Below are positions 1 through 8,837 of a stretch of DNA of 64,000 bases, piece after piece. This DNA is from Brevibacterium sp. p3-SID960. Its GTDB lineage: Bacteria; Actinomycetota; Actinomycetes; Actinomycetales; Brevibacteriaceae. The notes below the pieces were generated by a model that ran no database searches, was not told the DNA's origin, and saw only the letters and a program-made list of their open reading frames with translations. The number at the start of each line of letters is the position of its first letter. The first letter of the stretch is position 1. Location: contig NZ_JALXKS010000006.1 in assembly GCF_025144725.1 (NCBI RefSeq), positions 1 to 64,000 of the forward strand, given 5' to 3'. The position numbers were made by a program, and so were the translations under genes.

Positions 1-69
1 CCAGCCGGCGGCGCGAACCGCAGCCGGGGGCGGCAGCACGACTCCACCCACCCCACAAGGAGCTAAACG

Positions 70-861
70 GTGGCAATGACCATGCGCCAGCGGGCCCGCA
101 TGTCCCGCGGCATCCAGTACGCGATCCTCATCCTCGCGATGCTCATCGCGGCCTTCTTCGCCGACTGGGGCACGATCTTCGGGAAGTTCTTCAACCCGCA
201 GGTCATGGCCGACCAGTTCCCCGGCATCATCACGATCGCGCTGAAGAACACCCTCATCTACACCGCTCTGGGCTTCGTGCTCGGGCTGGCGCTCGGCGTG
301 CTGCTCGCGCTCATGAAGATCTCCTCGGTCGGGCCCTACCGGTGGATCTCGACTCTGTACATCGAGTTCTTCCGCGGGGTGCCGGCCCTGCTCGTGTTCA
401 TCGCGCTCGGCTACGGCATCCCGTACGCCTTCGGCATGCGGATGGACACCTACCTCACCGTCATGCTGGCGCTGGGCATCGTGTCGTCAGCCTACATCGC
501 CGAGACCCTGCGCGCCGGCCTGCAGGCCGTGCCCAAGGGCCAGTACGAGGCGGCCCGCTCACTGGGCATGACGCACTCGCGGGCGATGATCACGATCGTC
601 ATCCCGCAGGCGTTCCGCATCATCCTGCCGCCGCTGACGAATGAGATCATCCTCATGACGAAGGACTCCTCGCTCATCTACCTGCTCGGCCTTGCCGCCA
701 GCCAGTACGAGCTGACGAAGTTCGGACGCGAGGCGATCACCGCTCCCGATGCAGGCCTGACTCCGCTGGTGGTCGCCGGTGCCTGCTACCTCGTCATCAC
801 CGTGCCGCTGGGCATCCTGGCCCGGAGGTTCGAGTCCCGTACCGCCAAGATCAAGAAGTAG
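70..861 (+). CDS. Polar amino-acid ABC transporter permease
   Basis: Inner-membrane permease of a polar amino-acid uptake ABC system (HisM/GlnP type). The 263-residue product has about five hydrophobic segments. Its cytoplasmic EAA loop, which docks the ATPase, reads EAARSLGMTHSRAM...IVIPQAFR at about residues 160-180. The GTG start is supported by AAGGAG at 57-62. The TAG stop directly abuts the ATPase gene, and the solute-binding protein follows, so the three genes form one importer operon. The substrate cannot be fixed from sequence; glutamate, glutamine or cystine-like substrates are typical of the family. Confidence 0.93.
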   Translation: MAMTMRQRARMSRGIQYAILILAMLIAAFFADWGTIFGKFFNPQVMADQFPGIITIALKNTLIYTALGFVLGLALGVLLALMKISSVGPYRWISTLYIEFFRGVPALLVFIALGYGIPYAFGMRMDTYLTVMLALGIVSSAYIAETLRAGLQAVPKGQYEAARSLGMTHSRAMITIVIPQAFRIILPPLTNEIILMTKDSSLIYLLGLAASQYELTKFGREAITAPDAGLTPLVVAGACYLVITVPLGILARRFESRTAKIKK

Positions 862-1725
862 GTGCCACCTGTGTTCAACAACGAAGCGAATGCCGCGGCA
901 GGCGGCACCGGATCCCACTCCGCCTCCAAGGCCCGGGCAGCCGCCGCTGCCGCCACCGCCGAGCAGGCCGCCCGCTCGGGCGTGACGATCAGCGACCTGC
1001 ACAAGTCCTACGGCGATGTCGAGGTGCTCAAGGGCATCAGCCTCACCGTCGCCCCTGGAGAGGTCGTCTGCCTCGTGGGCCCGAGCGGTTCGGGCAAGTC
1101 GACGCTGCTGCGCTGCATCAACGTGCTGGAGACCGCGAACTCCGGGCTCATCGACGTCGGCGGGTTCATCGCCACCGACCCGGACATCGACCTCGACGTC
1201 ATGCGCCGGCACGTGGGCATGGTTTTCCAGGCGTTCAACCTGTTCCCGCACATGACCGCCATCGAGAACTGCTCGATCGCTCAGCGCAAGGTCCTGGGAC
1301 GCTCGCAGTCGGCAGCCGATGAGGTGTCACGGGCGAGCCTGGAGAAGGTCGGCCTCGGCCACCTGGCCGACCGCTATCCCGACCAGCTCTCCGGTGGTCA
1401 GCAGCAGCGCGTGGCGATCGCGCGTGCCCTGTCGATGGAGCCCTCGCTCATGCTCTTCGATGAACCGACCTCCGCGCTCGACCCCGAGACGGTCGGTGAC
1501 GTCCTCGACGTCATGCGCAACCTCGCCGATGAGGGCATGACGATGATCGTCGTGACCCACGAGATGCACTTCGCCCGCGAGGTCGCCGACAAGGTCGTCT
1601 TCATGGACGGCGGGGTCGTCGTCGAGGAGGGACCCGCCGCCGAGGTGATCGGCAACCCCCAGCACGAGCGCACCAAGTCCTTCCTCGCCCGCGTCCTGCA
1701 CCCCGGCGGACTCGACGAGCACTAG
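862..1725 (+). CDS. Polar amino-acid ABC transporter ATP-binding protein
   Basis: Cytoplasmic ATPase of the same importer. Walker [10 protein letters not shown] lies at residues 73-81, the signature [15 protein letters not shown] begins at residue 176, Walker B LMLFDEPT follows near 196, and the H-loop VVTHEMHF is near 232. The first 40 residues are Ala-rich and not typical of the family (usually 240-260 aa). A GTG at codon 41 (position 982) would give a protein of ordinary length, so the start is uncertain. The gene begins at the base after the permease stop, implying translational coupling. Confidence 0.93.
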   Translation: MPPVFNNEANAAAGGTGSHSASKARAAAAAATAEQAARSGVTISDLHKSYGDVEVLKGISLTVAPGEVVCLVGPSGSGKSTLLRCINVLETANSGLIDVGGFIATDPDIDLDVMRRHVGMVFQAFNLFPHMTAIENCSIAQRKVLGRSQSAADEVSRASLEKVGLGHLADRYPDQLSGGQQQRVAIARALSMEPSLMLFDEPTSALDPETVGDVLDVMRNLADEGMTMIVVTHEMHFAREVADKVVFMDGGVVVEEGPAAEVIGNPQHERTKSFLARVLHPGGLDEH

Positions 1726-1783
1726 GCAACCACCGCCTCGGGAACGGGCCCGGGGCACAGAGTCCACCAGCACAGGAGACGAC

Positions 1784-2608
1784 ATGACACGCACACGGCA
1801 CCTCACCTCCCTGACCGCACTGGCTGCCGCCGGTGCCCTGCTGCTCTCTGCCTGCGGCGGGGACGGGTCCGGCGAGGCCGACGGTGGCAACGAGTACCAG
1901 CTGGCCCAGGAGGGCAAGCTCATCATGTGCTCGACGCTGCCGTACGAGCCCTTCGAGTTCACCCGCGACGGGGAATCGGTCGGCTTCGACATCGACCTGG
2001 CGAAGAAGCTCGCCGAGCGGCTCGACCTGGAGTACGAGCTCGTCGACACCGGGTTCGAGGCGATCGAGTCGGCTTCGGTGCTCGATACGCAGCAGTGCGA
2101 TATCTCGCTGGCGGGCATGACGATCACCGATGACCGGGCGACGAAGATGGATTTCACCGACGCCTACCTGCTCGACAACCTCGCGCTCATGGTGCGCAAG
2201 GACTCCGGCATCAAGTCGATCTCCGAGCTCAAGGGCAAGGAGGTCGGCGTCAAGCAGGCGACGACCGGTGAGAAGTACGCCCAGGAGCAGGGCGCTGAGA
2301 CCGTGCAGTTCGAGGACAACACGATCATGATCCAGGCGATCAGCTCCGGGCAGGTCAACGCGATGGTCTCGAACGTGTCGATGATCTACTCCGCGGTGCA
2401 GACCGATGACAACCTGGAGCTCGTCGAAAGCTACGACACCAACGAGCAGCTTGGTGCTGCGGTCGTCAAGGGCAACGACAAACTGGCCGGGGAGTTCAAC
2501 GCGATGCTCGGCGAGATGTATGAGGATGGGTGGTATGACGAGCTCGTCGACGAGTGGTTCGGCGAGGTCGCCGATGCCGCGCGCATCCCGGAGGACAAGC
2601 GGGGCTGA
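1784..2608 (+). CDS. Amino-acid ABC transporter substrate-binding lipoprotein
   Basis: Family 3 extracellular solute-binding protein, 274 aa. A lipoprotein signal peptide with lipobox LLSAC puts the acylated Cys at residue 24, so the mature protein is tethered outside the membrane. The body has the family hallmarks: YEPFEF near the start of the domain, GFDIDLAKKLAERL, and the DFTDAYL and GKEVGVKQATTGE strands. AGGAG lies upstream of the ATG. It is the last gene of the permease-ATPase-binding protein operon and is followed by a strong hairpin. Confidence 0.93.
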   Translation: MTRTRHLTSLTALAAAGALLLSACGGDGSGEADGGNEYQLAQEGKLIMCSTLPYEPFEFTRDGESVGFDIDLAKKLAERLDLEYELVDTGFEAIESASVLDTQQCDISLAGMTITDDRATKMDFTDAYLLDNLALMVRKDSGIKSISELKGKEVGVKQATTGEKYAQEQGAETVQFEDNTIMIQAISSGQVNAMVSNVSMIYSAVQTDDNLELVESYDTNEQLGAAVVKGNDKLAGEFNAMLGEMYEDGWYDELVDEWFGEVADAARIPEDKRG

Positions 2609-2698
2609 GGGCGCGTGGCTGCTGGGCCGTGGGTGCTGGGCCGAGGGTGGCTGGAGCTGCCGATGGCCCTGAAACTGGCCGCGGCTCAGTGCCGTGAG

Positions 2699-2760
2699 AA
2701 AAGTTAGTAAAGCCATTGATGGTTTCTGCGCGGAAAACCATCAATGGCTTTACTAACTTT
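2699..2760. terminator. Long perfect palindrome, probable bidirectional terminator
   Basis: A 26-bp perfect inverted repeat (2700-2725 with 2735-2760) around a 9-nt loop. It lies after the ABC transporter operon and 62 bp before the methyltransferase gene. The outer part of the arm (AAAGTTAGTAAAGCC) closely resembles the arm of the hairpin at 3543-3603. It is AT-richer than its surroundings. It could be a terminator or one member of a palindromic repeat family. Confidence 0.75.
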
Positions 2761-2821
2761 CTCTGGTGATGGCCGGGGCGGCTTCTGACAGGACACGTTC
2801 GATGCAACTGTGGAGGAACCA

Positions 2822-3553
2822 ATGACCGATAACGCTTACGCACATCCGCGATTGGCGAAGCTCTACGACGGCTTCGAAGGTGACCGCTCCGATCTCGACT
2901 GCTACGTCGAGGTGCTCAGCGAGGCGGGCGTGCGCTCGGTACTCGACGTTGGATGCGGCACCGGAGTGTTCGGACTGCGGCTCTCCGATCTGGGCTTGGA
3001 GGTCACCGGGGTCGATCCCGGCGCCGGCGTGATTGATGTCGCGCGTGCCAAGCCTGGCGCGGATGCGGTGAGGTGGATCGTCGGTGAAGCCGCAGACGCC
3101 CTGCCGATTCAAGTCGATGCGGTCACGATGACGGCCAATGTCGCGATGGTCTTCACCTCCGACGATCACTGGGAAGCGACGTTACAGGCCATTCATGCCG
3201 CGCTGCGGCCTGGCGGGCTCCTCGCGTTCGAGTCGCGCAACCCCGCCGATCGCGGTTGGGACCGGTGGGGCCACCCTTATATGGAGATGGACGTAGCAGA
3301 CGAGAGGATCGTGACATCGCATGAGGTCACCTCCGTCAACCTGCCGCTCGTGACGTTCGTCGACACCAACCGGTTCCTCAGCGACGGAGAAGTGCTGACG
3401 TCCACGTCGACGCTGCGGTTCCGGGAGGAGGCGGAGATTCGCACGTCCCTGAAGGAGTGCGGATTCACCGAGATCGACGTTCGCGATCTGCCCTATGCCC
3501 CGGGCCGCGGCTGGCTCGTCGTCTGCCGGAAGCCTGCGGGAGAAAGTTTGTAG
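2822..3553 (+). CDS. Class I SAM-dependent methyltransferase
   Basis: A 243-aa soluble methyltransferase. Motif I (LDVGCGTGVFGLRL) and the following acidic strand (VTGVDPG) form the SAM pocket at about residues 42-70, then a post-motif LRPGGLLAFESRNP. No target-recognition domain shows the substrate. I chose ATG 2822 over an in-frame GTG at 2810 because GGAGG (2812-2816) is correctly spaced for the ATG. The last codons (Ser-Leu-stop) lie inside the left arm of the palindrome at 3543-3603, and another related palindrome lies just upstream. Its base composition is milder than its neighbours', which suggests acquisition as a cassette. Confidence 0.85.
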   Translation: MTDNAYAHPRLAKLYDGFEGDRSDLDCYVEVLSEAGVRSVLDVGCGTGVFGLRLSDLGLEVTGVDPGAGVIDVARAKPGADAVRWIVGEAADALPIQVDAVTMTANVAMVFTSDDHWEATLQAIHAALRPGGLLAFESRNPADRGWDRWGHPYMEMDVADERIVTSHEVTSVNLPLVTFVDTNRFLSDGEVLTSTSTLRFREEAEIRTSLKECGFTEIDVRDLPYAPGRGWLVVCRKPAGESL

Positions 3554-3603
3554 AGCTATTCATCTGATCCGGCCCTCAGAATATGAACAGCTCTACAAAC
3601 TTT
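3543..3603. terminator. Palindrome overlapping the methyltransferase stop codon
   Basis: Arms 3543-3563 and 3583-3603 pair over 21 bp with one mismatch (a G-U pair on one strand). The TAG stop of the methyltransferase (3551-3553) is inside the left arm. The arm resembles that of the 2699-2760 hairpin: AAAGTT, A or T, GTA, A or G, AGC. Likely a terminator, possibly a repeat element. Confidence 0.7.
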
Positions 3604-3632
3604 GCGCGGACAGGGTTCGTTCCGGGGATTCG

Positions 3633-3684
3633 CTGGTCAGACTTTGGCCCTGCTGAGTGCTTCAGAGGGTCAAAGTGTGACCAG
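3633..3684. terminator. Stem-loop between convergent methyltransferase and DUF819 genes
   Basis: Arms CTGGTCAGACTTTGGCCCT (3633-3651) and its near-complement ending at 3684 match at 17 of 19 positions. It sits between the convergent methyltransferase and DUF819 genes and probably terminates the latter. It is unrelated in sequence to the two hairpins upstream. Confidence 0.6.
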
Positions 3685-3729
3685 TCTTCAGAGAGCCCCA
3701 AGCAGGCCTGAACCAGCCGAGTTCAGCGA

Positions 3730-4902
3730 TCAGGCAAACGCGGCGAGCACCTGACCGACGGCCAGACCGAGGAAGGTGCCGGCAAAGGCGCCGATGAGAG
3801 CGAAGAGCACACCGACCGGGACGAGCTGCCGGTTGAAGGCGCTCGCGACGACCGGTGCTGAGGCCACTCCCCCGATGTTGGCCGTCGACGCCACGGCGAT
3901 GCTGAACAGCTCGGTCTTCGTCGCCTTGGCGTACAGCACCATGAGCACGAGGTGGATGAGCACCACCATGACGCCGGCGAGCAGGTACAGCGGCGCCTCG
4001 ACGAGCGAGGTGAAGTCGGAGTCGGCGGCGATGACGCCGATGATGATGTAGAGCATGATCTGGGCGACCTCCGAGGACCCGGGCATCTTGCCCCAGCGGG
4101 TCGAGCCGATGATGAGGCCGAGGACGGAGACGATGAGAATCGTCCACGTCGTCGAGGTCACGACGACGCCGATCTCCGGCAGCAGTCCGCCGACCCACGT
4201 CGCCGCAGCTGAGGCGAACAGGCCTAGAGCGAACACCCGGAACAGAGAGACGAGGTCGAGAGTCTCCCCCGCCTCGGCGCCGGTGGCGGCGGGCGCTGTG
4301 GCGGAGGAGTGGACGTCGAGGTAGGAGGTATCGGCCTTGGTCCAGGCGTTGAAACGAGCGGAGACGGTGACCGAGGAGAACATCGCGAGCAGCCACACGG
4401 AGTAGATGATCGTGTCGACGATGAGCACGTGACCGAAGACGTTCTCCGGGGCATCGAGGATCCCCTGAACGGCGACCATGTTGGCCGATCCGCCGGTCCA
4501 CGAGGCGGCGAGCGCGGACAGGCCCTTCCACGCCTCGGGGTCGAGCAGGCCGCGGAAGACGAGGAACGTCAGCACGAAGCCGAGCAGGATCGACAGGGCC
4601 GAGGCCGCGTAGGTCAGAAGCAGCTTGGGGCCGAGCTTGATGATCTGGCGGATGTCGCACTGGAAGAGCAGCAGCATGATCATCGCCGGCAGGAGCGCGT
4701 CCTTGACCCCGCCGCCGACGTCGGTGATCGAGTCGGATTCGCCGAAGACGCCGAGGGTGTTGAGCAGCGCGGCGATGAGGTAGAGGAACACGAAGCCGGG
4801 CACGAATCTGAAGACGCGCACCCCGCGGCGCTTCTCCAGGTAGACGAGGACGGCCGAGATGGCGATGAGCAGGCTGAGGAAGAGGAATCCGTCGGTGATC
4901 AT
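3730..4902 (-). CDS. DUF819 family membrane protein (YjcL-like)
   Basis: A 390-aa polytopic inner-membrane protein with about eleven hydrophobic segments. It carries the DUF819 signature GGSANMVAVQG near residue 140 and a repeated ANIGG(V)ASAPVVASAF in the C-terminal half, where family members place pore-like helices. DUF819 proteins are predicted permeases related to sodium-dependent carriers, with no assured substrate. It stands alone between a hairpin and the divergent toxin-antitoxin promoter. Confidence 0.88.
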   Translation of the reverse strand: MITDGFLFLSLLIAISAVLVYLEKRRGVRVFRFVPGFVFLYLIAALLNTLGVFGESDSITDVGGGVKDALLPAMIMLLLFQCDIRQIIKLGPKLLLTYAASALSILLGFVLTFLVFRGLLDPEAWKGLSALAASWTGGSANMVAVQGILDAPENVFGHVLIVDTIIYSVWLLAMFSSVTVSARFNAWTKADTSYLDVHSSATAPAATGAEAGETLDLVSLFRVFALGLFASAAATWVGGLLPEIGVVVTSTTWTILIVSVLGLIIGSTRWGKMPGSSEVAQIMLYIIIGVIAADSDFTSLVEAPLYLLAGVMVVLIHLVLMVLYAKATKTELFSIAVASTANIGGVASAPVVASAFNRQLVPVGVLFALIGAFAGTFLGLAVGQVLAAFA

Positions 4903-5085
4903 GAGGGGCTCCGGTGGGGATGTGAGGGGCGTGTGCTGGGCGGTGGTGGGGTGTCACCGGCGGCGATGCCGGCGATTGTGCCACGCTAACAGCTCGGCGC
5001 GGTTTGTGCAGTGGATCACGCTCTCGGTCCGTAGCTGAGCGGTAAGTCCCTCACGAACGCATCGAGGCATTCACGACTTCCGGAC

Positions 5086-5116
5086 TCGACAGGATAGATA
5101 TAGGTCAGCCTATAAT
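5086..5116 (+). promoter_or_regulatory. Promoter and operator of the mntA-hepT locus
   Basis: A consensus -10 TATAAT (5111-5116) lies 19 bp after a weak -35 TCGACA (5086-5091). An inverted repeat TATAGG-TCAG-CCTATA (5099-5114) overlaps the -10 box, suiting autorepression by the HTH-bearing antitoxin. The ATG at 5122 falls at the expected transcription start, so the mRNA is probably leaderless. Confidence 0.65.
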
Positions 5117-5121
5117 TGAGC

Positions 5122-5592
5122 ATGAGCACTGAACTGGCAGCTACAGCTGAACGCGTTGATAAGGAGATCGCGGATCGACGTCAGGAACTGGTTCGTGCCG
5201 TCAGGCTCGCATATTCACGCGGCCAGACACAGGCTGAGATCTCAGAGCAGATCGGTCGGAGCCAGCCAGAGGTCTCGCGGTTGATCCACTTTCACGGTAC
5301 GTCCACCCTTGCTCGCCGGTTGCGACGGAATGCCCCTGCGATCAAGCGGGCCATCCGCCAGGCAGGGGGCAGCAACGTGCGCGTTTTCGGTTCGCTTGCC
5401 ACGGGCAAAGACACGCTTACGTCAGATATCGACCTCCTCTTCACAATGGGGAGGCCACTCGGTCTCATGGAGCTCAGCCGACTCGAACGTGAAGTTGAGG
5501 AGATCGTCCAGGCACCGGTGGATCTGGTGCCCGAATCATCCCTGAGGCGGGACTTCCGCGACCGCGTTCTGGCCGAAGCGGTTCCGCTATGA
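5122..5592 (+). CDS. MntA-like nucleotidyltransferase antitoxin with N-terminal HTH
   Basis: A 156-aa protein with two parts. Residues about 15-55 look like a helix-turn-helix (AVRLAYSRGQTQAEISEQIG...VSRLI). From about residue 85 there is a minimal nucleotidyltransferase domain with the motif GSLATGKDTLTSDIDLLF, matching GSx10DxD. Known MntA antitoxins silence HepT (HEPN) toxins by adding AMP to them. The ATG at 5122 is preferred over an in-frame TTG at 5116, which lies inside the -10 box. The gene overlaps hepT by 4 nt (ATGA). The HTH suggests it also represses its own promoter. Confidence 0.83.
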   Translation: MSTELAATAERVDKEIADRRQELVRAVRLAYSRGQTQAEISEQIGRSQPEVSRLIHFHGTSTLARRLRRNAPAIKRAIRQAGGSNVRVFGSLATGKDTLTSDIDLLFTMGRPLGLMELSRLEREVEEIVQAPVDLVPESSLRRDFRDRVLAEAVPL

Positions 5593-5907
5593 GCCGCACG
5601 ACGCCCGAGATCCTCGCGGATGCCCTCACCCACCTTCAGAAGACCACCGAGTATCTCCAGCACGGAGAGGATCAACTCGTCGTTGACGCAATCTGTATGC
5701 GTCTGTCAGCGGGAATCGAGGCGCTCTCAGGGTTGCCGAAAGAAGAAAGAGATCGACTCTTCAGCGGTATGTGGCCTGATATGCGGGGGGATGCGCAATC
5801 GCATCGCATACGGCTACCTGGATGTAGACCCGCAGGTCGTGCAGAGGACTGTCGCCAATGAAGTCCCAGCTCTCATTCGCGTCATCAACCGCGAGCTTGG
5901 TCGATAG
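5589..5907 (+). pseudogene. HepT-like HEPN toxin, frameshifted and active-site mutated
   Basis: The frame starting at 5589 encodes the N-terminal two thirds of a HepT protein (to WPDMRG). The C-terminal part, GMRNRIAYGYLDVDPQVVQ...INRELGR, continues in another frame from 5791 to the stop at 5905-5907. The break is at a run of six G (5785-5790); five G would restore MRGMRNRIAYGYLD. Independently, the HEPN RNase motif R-x4-6-H reads RNRIAY, so the catalytic His is Tyr (TAC, 5809-5811). The gene follows its antitoxin with ATGA overlap. The frameshift alone could be a sequencing error; the His-to-Tyr change could not be explained by indel error. Confidence 0.8.
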
Positions 5908-6117
5908 CCAGCGTCGATTCGTGGCACACGTGGATCCGCACGACCGCTCCCACCCCGCCCCACCGCACACCCCCGGCGCAGATTTCTCGTGCCCCACCTC
6001 ACATCTATGACCTTTTCCGGAGTACAGTGGCCGGGCACCACCAACCGCCAGCGCTGTGACACCGCCCGGCACACCGCGTGCCTGACCGTCGCCGCCTGAG
6101 ACCATCCAGGAGTTCCC

Positions 6118-7452
6118 ATGTCCGAGCCCGGCGCCTCGCCTGCCGCCCCATCGCCCGCACCGCACATCGAGGTCGATGAGACCACCGCGCGCAAGGCCGC
6201 GACCGCCGCGCTCGTCGGCACGGCGATGGAGTGGTACGACTTCTTCCTCTTCACCACTGCGGCGGCCATCGTCTTCAACGTCCAGTACTTCCACTCCGAG
6301 GACCCGGCGATGGCCACCATCCAGTCCTTCGCCACGATGGGTGTCGGCTTCGTCGCCCGCCCGATCGGCGCTTTCGTCTTCGGCCACCTCGGCGACCGGA
6401 TCGGCCGCAAGGCCGTCCTCATGATCACGATCATCGGCATCGGCGTGGCCACCGGCCTCATCGGCCTGCTGCCGACGTACTTCCAGATCGGCATCTGGGC
6501 GCCGATCGCGCTCGTCGCCCTGCGCATCGTCCAAGGTCTGGCGGTCGGCGGCGAATGGGGTGGCGCGGTTACCGTCGCCGTCGAGAACGCCCCGCCGGCC
6601 AAGCGCGCCCGCTACGCCGTGTTCCCGCAGGTCGGCTCCCCGATCGGCACGCTCATGTCCTCCGGCGGCTTCTTCCTCATGGCCGTCATCGTCCCGGCTG
6701 ACGCCTTCGACTCGTGGGGCTGGCGGATCCCGTTCCTCGCCGCGATCCCGCTGCTGCTCGTCGCCGTCTACATCCGCAAGCAGCTGGAGGAATCCCCGAT
6801 CTTCCGCGAGCTCGAAGAGGCCGGTGAGAAGGAGTCCGCCCCGGTCCTCGAACTGTTCCGCAAGTCGTTCCCGCAGGTGCTCGTCGGGATGGGCGCGAAC
6901 TTCCTCGGCGTCGGCGGGTTCTTCCTCGTCACCACCTTCGTCGTCTCCTACGGCACCGGCGTGCTCGGCATGACCAAGCCGCTCATGCTCGGCGCAACCC
7001 TGGCCGCCGCTGCCATCGAGATCGTCGTGCTCATCTACTTCGGTCGCCTGGCCGAGCGCCTCGGCGTCTCCCGCGTGGCGGTCATCGGCAGTGTCGCGAC
7101 GATTGTCATCGCCTTCCCGATCTTCCTCATGATCGAATCGACCGTCCCCGTGCTCGTGATCCTCGGCGTCACCATCGGCGTGGCCTGCCTGTCGATCCCT
7201 TACGCCGTCAACGGTGCGCTGACCACCGCACTGTTCCCGCCCTCGCACCGCCTGTCCGGTGTGGCGATCTCAGCGAACCTCTCAGCGATGGTCTCAGGCT
7301 TCGTGCCGATGCTCGCGACGGTGTTCCTCGCCGCGACCGACAACGCCTGGTGGCCGGCCCCGGCGATGCTTGCCGTCATCGCCGCGATCACCGGCATCTG
7401 CTCGCTCATCGCCCCGCGGGTCTCCGAGGACATCCCCGGCTACCTGCGCTGA
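6118..7452 (+). CDS. MHS-family major facilitator (metabolite:proton symporter)
   Basis: A 444-aa, twelve-helix MFS transporter of the metabolite:H+ symporter branch (ShiA/ProP/KgtP relatives). Diagnostic features are GTAMEWYDFFLFTTAAA in helix 1, the loop 2-3 motif GHLGDRIGRKAVL near residue 90, and GLAVGGEWGGAV in helix 4-5. Substrates in this branch are mainly organic acids or osmolytes and cannot be chosen here. It is a single gene; no clear partner enzyme adjoins it. Confidence 0.9.
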   Translation: MSEPGASPAAPSPAPHIEVDETTARKAATAALVGTAMEWYDFFLFTTAAAIVFNVQYFHSEDPAMATIQSFATMGVGFVARPIGAFVFGHLGDRIGRKAVLMITIIGIGVATGLIGLLPTYFQIGIWAPIALVALRIVQGLAVGGEWGGAVTVAVENAPPAKRARYAVFPQVGSPIGTLMSSGGFFLMAVIVPADAFDSWGWRIPFLAAIPLLLVAVYIRKQLEESPIFRELEEAGEKESAPVLELFRKSFPQVLVGMGANFLGVGGFFLVTTFVVSYGTGVLGMTKPLMLGATLAAAAIEIVVLIYFGRLAERLGVSRVAVIGSVATIVIAFPIFLMIESTVPVLVILGVTIGVACLSIPYAVNGALTTALFPPSHRLSGVAISANLSAMVSGFVPMLATVFLAATDNAWWPAPAMLAVIAAITGICSLIAPRVSEDIPGYLR

Positions 7453-7524
7453 GTCGATTGGCTCCGGCGGCCCGGGGGCTGCCGTTCCCGAGGCGGTGGC
7501 CGACGGCCGACGCTGCGCCCGGCG

Positions 7525-8775
7525 TCACGGCCCCAGCAGCGCAAGCGGCACAACGGCGATCCCATCGGGACGGCGGTATGCCGTCGTCCCTGTGGTGACG
7601 ACCACGAGGTCTGCAATCCGGTCTGGAATCTGGTCGCGCAGCCACAGTAGATGTCTGACGTCTGCAGGGGAGACACTGGGCGTGAGTTTGACCTCGCAGC
7701 CGACGACCTGCCCATCGACGCCTTCGACGATGAGATCGACTTCGCGATCTCCGCCATACATCCGCAGATGTCTCACGCGGGCTTCCGCGGCTTGAGCAGC
7801 GACTTTTACGCTCAATGTGACAAGCGATTCGAAGAGGGGACCCAGCATATGCGAACCCGTTCTCCCTACCAGGGAACCAGCAGACAGGCCCAGCAGTCGT
7901 GCCGCCAGCGCAGGGTCGGCGAGATGGTGCTTGGGTGCTTCCTGGAGTCTGCGCAGATCATTGTGTGCTGGCAGCCAACCAGGAACCGGGTCGAGCAGCC
8001 ACAGCCGGGTGAGGTGCTCCCGATACGCCATTGTGGTCGTCTTCGCCGGCTGTGAACCGTCGCCTCCGGTGGTGGCATCGAGTATTTTCGAGTAGGCCGT
8101 CGTCGTGGACACAGCCGCCGCATAGGCGGCAAGCCACCGGCGCAGCACCTCTGGACGACGCACACGAAAACCCGAATCCGGAAGCTCACGGTCGATGATT
8201 CTGTCGATGTAGGAGTCGAGCATTGCTCGTCTGACTCGCGGCGCGGCCGTCATGACGCCCGGGAATCCACCAGCGGCGATGGACTCTGCATAGTCGGCGA
8301 CGGTGAACTGGGACTCCCCTTCGATCGCGCGCTGCTCCCCGCTCAGCAACGCAGCCAACGACACGGTGGGTGTCACGGCGCCTCGCTCATGCAGCGCCAT
8401 CGGCCGCATCCGGAGCGAGAGGATCCGTCCTGCTCCGCTATGCGTACCAGCGGCATCCGTTGGAGTCGCCGACCCTGTCAGGAGAAACCGGCCGGGTTCA
8501 GCTCCGGCATCGACCCGCCGGCGGACTGCATCCCATACCTGCGGGAGCTTCTGCCATTCATCGATGAGCAGCGTGCCTTGTGGCACTGCTGAAAAGGTGA
8601 AGTCGGCGGCGGCGATCTCTCGCTGCCCAGGGTCATCGAGCATCCACTCTGTGGAAGCCCGCCGAGAAGCGGTATCGGTCTTGCCGACGCCCTTGGGGCC
8701 GTCGATGGCGATAGCCGGCGCCATCGACATGAGATCGTCCAGCTCCGTATCAATCGTTCGACGCTGATAATCCAT
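7525..8775 (-). CDS. AAA-type ATPase with DUF4143 domain
   Basis: A 416-aa predicted ATPase. Walker A GPKGVGKTDTA is at about residues 23-33, Walker B GTLLIDEWQ near 75, and sensor-like FLLTGSATP near 100. A C-terminal DUF4143 region (YGGDREVDLIVEG...GCEVKLTPSV) has a PD-(D/E)xK-nuclease-like pattern (D...E-V-K). The family is common, poorly understood and often carried accessorily. The ATG at 8775 has AAAGGG upstream; an in-frame GTG at 8793 is possible. Four 23-bp repeats lie upstream. Confidence 0.85.
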   Translation of the reverse strand: MDYQRRTIDTELDDLMSMAPAIAIDGPKGVGKTDTASRRASTEWMLDDPGQREIAAADFTFSAVPQGTLLIDEWQKLPQVWDAVRRRVDAGAEPGRFLLTGSATPTDAAGTHSGAGRILSLRMRPMALHERGAVTPTVSLAALLSGEQRAIEGESQFTVADYAESIAAGGFPGVMTAAPRVRRAMLDSYIDRIIDRELPDSGFRVRRPEVLRRWLAAYAAAVSTTTAYSKILDATTGGDGSQPAKTTTMAYREHLTRLWLLDPVPGWLPAHNDLRRLQEAPKHHLADPALAARLLGLSAGSLVGRTGSHMLGPLFESLVTLSVKVAAQAAEARVRHLRMYGGDREVDLIVEGVDGQVVGCEVKLTPSVSPADVRHLLWLRDQIPDRIADLVVVTTGTTAYRRPDGIAVVPLALLGP

Positions 8776-8837
8776 GCACTGCCCTTTCCGCACTCTGCGC
8801 GATCACCCGCACTCGTTGCCCGAGTGCCAACGGCAGC

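Noticed and set aside
2609..2698. Tandem TGCTGGGCCG-like repetition after the binding-protein gene
   Set aside because: Only two short imperfect copies; indistinguishable from local composition.
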